Source: Gigaspora margarita
Taxonomy: Eukaryota > Glomeromycota > Glomeromycetes > Diversisporales > Gigasporaceae
Direction: 5' to 3'
Assembly (NCBI GenBank): GCA_009809945.1
Contig: WTPW01000757.1
Coordinates: forward strand, 72,521-136,520
Length of the DNA stretch: 64,000 bases
The notes under the pieces are model-generated. The model had not been told where the DNA came from and did not search any database. It saw only the letters and a list, made by a program, of their open reading frames with translations. The position numbers were made by a program, and so were the translations under genes. Shown in pieces: positions 58,780-64,000 of the stretch (position 1 is the stretch's first letter; every line of letters begins with the position of its first letter).

Positions 58780-60957
58780 AAGGTTTTATATATTTTTTTG
58801 CTGCTGTAGATTATGCAATATAATGCAAACTTGATGTTGCTAAATAAAAATTATTAAATCTATACTATCTAAATTTAGTTTATTTGTTTAAATATTTTAA
58901 TTGATTACCCATGCATTACAAATTTCTTGACCATTCAAAATCTATTCTAGAAATCTGTAACTAATAGTGATATTTTTGATCATTTATATGATTGGAAATC
59001 ATCTATAGCTAGTTTTATTAATACTTAATTATTGCGGTATGAATATTCCATAATTATATTTATCAAAATAATTTGTCATAAATTACTATACATTTTTTAT
59101 AATATATTGTTTCTAAATCGGATACTGTATAGAGTAGAAATGTTGTAAATGTATAAAGTAATTCATTATTAATAAAATGAGAGAATAATTAGTTAAGATA
59201 CCAAATTATTACAATATATGTTAAGATCGTTATAAGTTTGTAAGCAATCTTTGAATTAATAATCAATATATAAAAAATTAAAATATTGCACTAGTATAAT
59301 GTCTTAACTATGATGTGTACAATTCCATTTATGATTTTTGAGTGCTGTGAAAATAATAAATTTTAAATTTTCATTTTTGAAAACAGAATTATGGCTTTTC
59401 ATTTTGCAGTACTCATTTTTTAAAAATTGATATTCAATAATAAACCAACTTTTAACTAAATACTATATGTTACTGAATAATAAGTAAGTCTGTAATAAGT
59501 TTTTTTACAGTAACTCATATTAATTCTAATGCAACTAACTCGAATAAGTTCTGTAACAGAATCTTTTAGAATTACAATAATTCAGTATAAGTTGACTCAA
59601 TTTTAAATATATACTTTGAGAGAGTAAATTCTGAAACAAAATTCTTTATTAGATAGCTGCACAACGCTATCGCGCAAAACCAGGAATGGAATATTTAAAC
59701 AAAGATCAAAATTAAAATTCAAAAAAACAAGTAGTTATTACTATGCTTTTCAAATTACTGAGATTAGTGATTGTCATGCTTTGCATACTATATAAAAAAG
59801 GATATATATGGAAATATGAAATAATAGGGGGTCTCAAAGTTAACAAATAAGTGGTGCATTTTGAAATTAAATGAGAGTTTGAAAAATTTTATTTGTCTTT
59901 CAAGATTTTAAAATTGGAAAATGAAATGGAAGTGTCTGGAGATCGCTATTTTATAAATCAGAAAATTTTTATTATATTTTGTAAAAAAAAAAAATAAAAA
60001 TAAAAAGTAAAACTTTTGAACTTTTGTTCAATTTGAAGTTAAGATCAAATTGTGGAATTACTTATTTTAAAATAAATATGTCATCAATTTCAATTAAAAT
60101 TAGAGTTCTATATTTTAACTTTGAAGCTTCTAATATAGATATTCAATCATTAATTGGATTTGGATTAAGTGTCAGTTGCAAATTTGTTCAAAATAAAAGC
60201 AAGAAATCAACACACAATAAAAACATATATGAATAAAATATTAATGCTATTAAAATCTATACGATACCTTAATGGGTATGCTCTAATTGAGATATAAACT
60301 AATTTGGTTTGAAGGGCATTAATTTGGGTCAAAGTTATCTTAATTCTTAAAGTCTAGAATATTTTCATTACTTCTATTCAATAATACTATTACAACTTAT
60401 TTCTTATATCTATATGTGTATCTGAGTTTAAAATTACTATTAGTAAATTAAAAACATTAGATTATGGGAAATTTTTTACAAATTTATCAAATAATAGGTT
60501 AATCACAAGTTTAATCAATGAGAGTTTGTATATAAGGTTTTGTTTAGTAATTCTAATAGTCTATCTTTTTTATTAATATAAGGTGCCTGCTTTACAAAAG
60601 CTATAAGGAATAAAAAGTGATAACTGACATTTAAGAAAGGGCATTAAAATTAACTTATCTGTTATGTAATGAAGTTAGAATGCTTTTTTATTTATACTAT
60701 AATAAATTTTAAAGCACTAAATGTACATTATTTGCTTTATTACTATAACTGTCTTTTTTTAGCATTAGCATAAATTAACTGAATTATATGGGTAGCAATC
60801 TTATAGTCTCTTTTTACCTGTATAATGTGTACTAAAGTTAATAGCTGATTTTTATTATTTGTGAAGTGACAAGCTTGAGCATGTTATGTTTTGTATGTTA
60901 ACTCAATTTTATACTTCAATTTTTTTCATATGAGAAAAATAATTTAATTGATAATCC
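58780..60957. other. Gene-free AT-rich region with satellite block
   Basis: 59450-59640 is an inverse block of the satellite-like unit seen at 35.5 kb (TTACTTATTATTCAGTAA, TTGGTTTATTATTGAAT on the minus strand). Beside it, 59650-59688 carries GATAGCTGCACAACGCTATC GCGCAAAACCAGGAATGG, an end of the TTCCTGG family. A 70-codon frame at 60024-60236 is not recognisable. Confidence 0.45.
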
Positions 60958-61143
60958 GCCTGTTAGCTGGAAAGTTACGAAATGTGGCGTGCTTCCATCT
61001 AAAATGTTTTTTCTTATTAAGTTAATGATATATGTCCACTAATTAAAAGTTGTAGAGCTCGTCGAGATACATCTAACAGTAGTTAGATAATTCAAATCGG
61101 CCTAGTGGATGGCAAGATATCGTCGAAAAATGATTGGCTGACT

Positions 61144-61968
61144 TAGGGTGTCCAGGATTATGCGAAAGCATAATATGCGCATAATTTACCAATTTTTCAC
61201 ATCGCATATGCTTTGTTTAATTCAACAAAAAAATGTACTCGGATCACGTGGCTTGAATATAATTGGTAAATTTATGATTATAAATATAACAATGATAAGA
61301 AAATTGATTTTTGAAACCTTTTTTTTATTGGGGCGTTTTTATAATTTTGAAAATTTTTTAATGAGATGTTTTTATATATATAAAAAAAAAAGCTTTTACC
61401 GTTTGTTACTGTTCATATATATTAATAGCAAAACCAGAAGCTTTGATTAAAAAAAAAAGAAGAAAAAAGCTTATATGGGCATGGCTACAGAACATCTTGT
61501 TAAGAACCTAGACTGATTTTTATGCAAACGGAGGAAACTTTTTTGTCAGCTTTGTCAAACCATGGTTGCTCACAAAAAAAAATCTGTTGTTGATAGTTAT
61601 TTGGCATCGGAAACATTCAGTGAAGGTTTTGATTTAGACAAGTATTGGCATGAAAAGATAGCTTTATTACCAAATCTTAGCAAAATTGCATTAGTGTATA
61701 TTTGGTTGCCAGTTTCAGAAGTAGATGTAAAACGTAGCATTTCAACATATAACCAAATTTTAGCAGATAATAGATATGCATTGCCAGAAAATTCACTTAG
61801 AATGTTAAATTTTTTGAATATTTTAATAAATAAATAAATATTTTAGAGAAGTTTTAATATCGCATAATTAATCGCATAATTTTAAATTTTTTTTGCACTC
61901 ATCGCATAATTTGACCTTGATTGCACATATAATTTGCTCTATCATATCACATAATCCTGGGCACCCTA
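61144..61968 (+). mobile_element. hAT element, internally deleted (825 bp)
   Basis: Ends TAGGGTGTCCAGGATTATGC and the inverse TAGGGTGCCCAGGATTATGT. 8-bp duplication GGCTGACT (61136-61143) and GGCTGAAT (61969-61976), one difference. The subterminal GCATAAT and CGCATAAT words are repeated on both sides. It retains only the C-terminal part of the transposase, so it depends on an intact relative. Confidence 0.9.
61562..61837 (+). pseudogene. hAT transposase C-terminal dimerisation domain fragment (91 aa)
   Basis: The frame contains YWHEKIALLPNLSKIALVYI, WLPVSEVDVKRSISTYNQIL and ADNRYALPENSLRMLNFL, the classical hAT dimerisation region (LP.L...AL.. L..P.S...VER.FS at the family level), here with a conserved Trp/Leu-Pro core. 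The rest of the transposase (BED finger, RNase H-like core with catalytic DDE) is missing, so the fragment is not catalytic. It ends at TAA 130 bp before the right end, a normal distance. Confidence 0.9.
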
Positions 61969-62411
61969 GGCTGAATATATAAAATCCCGTAACAGAGATT
62001 ATATATGAAAATCACTATAGCAAAATGTGGCATGCTTCCATCTAAAAGTTTTTTTTACTAAGTTAATGATACATGTTTGAAAGTTGTAGAGCTCGTTGAG
62101 ACGCATCTAACGGTGGTTAGATCATCTAAATTGGCCTAGTGGATGACGAGATATTGTCAAAAAACGATTGGCTGACTATATAAAATCTCTATGTAAACAA
62201 TTTGTTTACATAGAGATTTTATATAGTCTGGCAATTGTTTTTTGACGATATATCGTCATCCACTGGGCTGATTTAGATGATCTAACCACCATTAGATGCG
62301 TCTCAATGAGCTCTACAACTTTCAATTAGTGGACATGTATCGTTAACTTAGTAAGAAAAAAACTTTTAGATGGAAGCATGCCACATTTCGCCTATAGTGA
62401 TTTTTATATAT

Positions 62412-62660
62412 GGGGGTGGGTCAATAGAAAAGGGACAAATCATTTTTAGTAAAATTTTTTTAATTTTTAAATTAAAATATCTTGACAACTATTTAATCAA
62501 ATTTGCCAAAATTTTTTTTATTTTAATCTTGAAATTATATAGAATTAAAATAAAAAAAAAATTATTAAATTTATTAAGATAGTTGTTAAGATATTTAAGC
62601 TTAAAGTCAAGAAAACTTTTACTTAGAAAAAATTTGTCCCTTTTCTATTAACTCACCCCC
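62412..62660. mobile_element. Tc1/mariner-like MITE, copy 2 (about 249 bp)
   Basis: GGGGGTGGGTCAATAGAAAA GGGACAAAT and inverse GGGGGTGAGTTAATAGAAAA GGGACAAAT, set in TATATAT on both sides. The interior matches the copy at 58391 in inverted order. It separates the inner foldback from the outer right arm. Confidence 0.87.
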
Positions 62661-62865
62661 ATATAATCTCCGTCACAGGATTTTATATAGTTGGCCAATC
62701 ATTTTTGATGATATCTTGCTATTCAGTAGGCCGATTTGGATGATCTAACCACTGTTAGATGTGTCTCGATGAGCTCTACAACTTTCAATTAGTGGACATA
62801 TAATCATTAACTTAATAAGAAAAATTTTGGATGGAAGCACACCACATTTCATCACTCTTCAGTTG

Positions 62866-63270
62866 ACAGGCAGATTATCAATTAAAACATTAAAATTTAG
62901 TATTATTTTAGTTGATATTTACTTAACTAATTTTAATAATAAAAATTTTATTAAATTTATTAATAGTATAAAATTCAATTCATATATAATGTTAATTGTA
63001 CTTAACTTTGGTGTAAAGTTAATATGGATCTTAAAGAGATACAGTAGTAAAGATTTATTTGATTTAGAATTAATTATAAGTGACTTCTAAGTCAAGAAAT
63101 AAATGATTTTTATTTATTATTTATACTAACTGTGTGAAATTTGGTAAATAGGTCATTTTTGAAAAAAAGATAGAAAAGAGTCAGTTTAAAAAAGATGAAT
63201 ATATGGAATTCGTAAATAATGTATTTAGATATAAAAAAAGTAAAAAAAAAGAAAAAAAAGATTTAAGAAT
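62866..63270. other. Gene-free AT-rich spacer
   Basis: An 87-codon frame overlaps the foldback end and is chance. A-rich tract at 63230-63260. Confidence 0.4.
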
Positions 63271-63279
63271 TTGACCATT

Positions 63280-64000
63280 CTTTTAATTAAGCAGTTTTTT
63301 GTACACATTCTTCGAGCCTATTAAGTTCAATATAAAGTGAAGATGATATTTGCATATTTAGTATAGATTCATTAAATGGTTGTAGAATTAGCAAATTATC
63401 TAATCGCTGTATTTGAGAAAGCATTAGATATAGCCATTGCTCGTATTACTGCTAGCAAGATCAACTATTGCTTTTTGGAGTGTTCTCACTTGGCATTTAT
63501 AATCAGTAAATGCGAAGGCAGGTATTATAGGAAGTTGAAAATGTTGAAATCTTCTTTAAATTTTTGTGCTATCACAGTTCCAAATAGTATGTATACAGGG
63601 ATGTTTAACAGGGTAAATAGGTACATAATTTGGTTGAAGATCTTGGTATGAGCCAGGATTTCTATCTGTTTGCTCAATAATAACATACTTTGGTGGACTT
63701 TTTAATATATAATATTTTTATTACTAACTGAAGATTCAATAGAAACTTTATCATATACAACTTGTCGAAGGATTTCTTGAGAACCATTTGCAAGGTTATC
63801 ATTAGTACAAATATTCACAGTTATAACAACTTTTATATTTACAGATAAGGGTAGAATACCACAGACTAAGTTATCTTTTGTATCAGGTGTTGCCAAAAAT
63901 TTTAGGTGAGTATTGGCAGTAAGAATATTACAGTTGTAATAATTTTGTGCACATAAGTAAATAAGCAGTTGATTATTATATAATCATGTTCTCTCATTGC
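63280..64000 (-). pseudogene. Helitron-type PIF1 helicase C-terminal fragment (runs off the window)
   Basis: Read on the minus strand from the window edge: ATPDTKDNLVCGILPLSVNIK; NLANGSQEILRQVVYDKVSIE; VPPKYVIIEQTDRNPGSYQDL; PNYVPIYPVKH; LPIIPAFAFTDYKCQVRTLQ; KAIVDLASS; and, in a third frame, IQRLDNLLILQPFNESILNM then ELNRLEECVQKTA. This is the C-terminal third of a helicase of the type carried by Helitrons (PAFAFTDYK.Q..TL region). Two frameshifts and stops after KNIIY and STKI break it. A different family from the one at 26-32 kb. Confidence 0.78.

Larger units (their letters stand above)
60958..62865. mobile_element. Foldback element nested within a related foldback element
   Basis: Outer arms: 60965-61140 (continuing 61969-62012) and the inverse 62663-62860. 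Inner arms: 62013-62200 and inverse 62202-62397, axis at 62201 (ATGTAAACAATTTGTTTACAT). All four share GAAATGTGGCATGCTTCCAT, GTTGTAGAGCTCGTTGAGAC, GCATCTAACGGTGGTTAGAT and ATTGGCTGACTATATAAAAT, the inner pair being more alike. The outer symmetry includes AATCACTATAG/CTATAGTGATTTTTATATATG. A hAT remnant (61144) and a mariner MITE (62412) are inserted in it. Confidence 0.83.

Noticed and set aside
58496..58823. Overlapping open frames of 81 and 86 codons on both strands
   Set aside because: They translate the mariner-like MITE, and the copy at 62412 gives the same text. A MITE has no gene.

Overview
The window is a transposon-dominated stretch of an AT-rich eukaryotic genome. A dense mix of nested elements, a spliced TKL-like protein kinase with short AT-rich introns, a Helitron with a RepHel-type gene, a LINE with an RNase H region and TTAGGG interstitial repeats all suggest a fungus. 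Kinase and Helitron protein style point to an arbuscular mycorrhizal (Glomeromycotina) fungus. That assignment is inferred from protein style, not from any search. Single Ns at about 5241, 8139-8254, 12189/12194 and 48846 suggest a draft assembly.

Layout. 1-7.5 kb: gene-free, with interspersed repeats and two hAT-type non-autonomous elements (8-bp target duplications). 7.5-13 kb: two PIF/Harbinger-like MITEs with G-rich arms, a minisatellite split by a solo LTR, and a 1000-bp hAT-type element. 13-25 kb: more MITEs, a foldback element, a tRNA-derived SINE, a 414-bp near-perfect palindrome and a long-TIR element holding another element. 25.7-32.3 kb: a decayed Helitron on the minus strand, itself hit by a 730-bp SINE and a 375-bp MITE. 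32.6-34.2 kb: a spliced unknown gene on the minus strand, just upstream of the Helitron gene. 35-40.8 kb: diverged satellite-like arrays and hairpins. 41.4-42.6 kb: an intact five-exon protein kinase gene, the only complete cellular gene I can support. 44.5-52.2 kb: a third SINE copy, a hAT-type MITE and an apparently full-length (6.4 kb) but decayed LINE with a 12-bp target duplication. 52.4-60 kb: MITEs, a 200-bp palindrome and a cluster of hairpins with C-GAA-G triloops. 60.9-62.9 kb: a foldback element nested inside a related foldback element, with a hAT remnant and a mariner-like MITE inserted. 63.3-64 kb: a broken Helitron-type helicase C-terminus running off the window.

The parts do not form one pathway. 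The autonomous LINE and Helitron are sources of the machinery that SINEs and other passengers could use, but every transposase, helicase or reverse transcriptase here is broken by stops or frameshifts. Nested insertions with intact target duplications allow relative dating: the Helitron is older than the SINE inside it, and the outer foldback is older than the inner foldback, the hAT and the mariner MITE.
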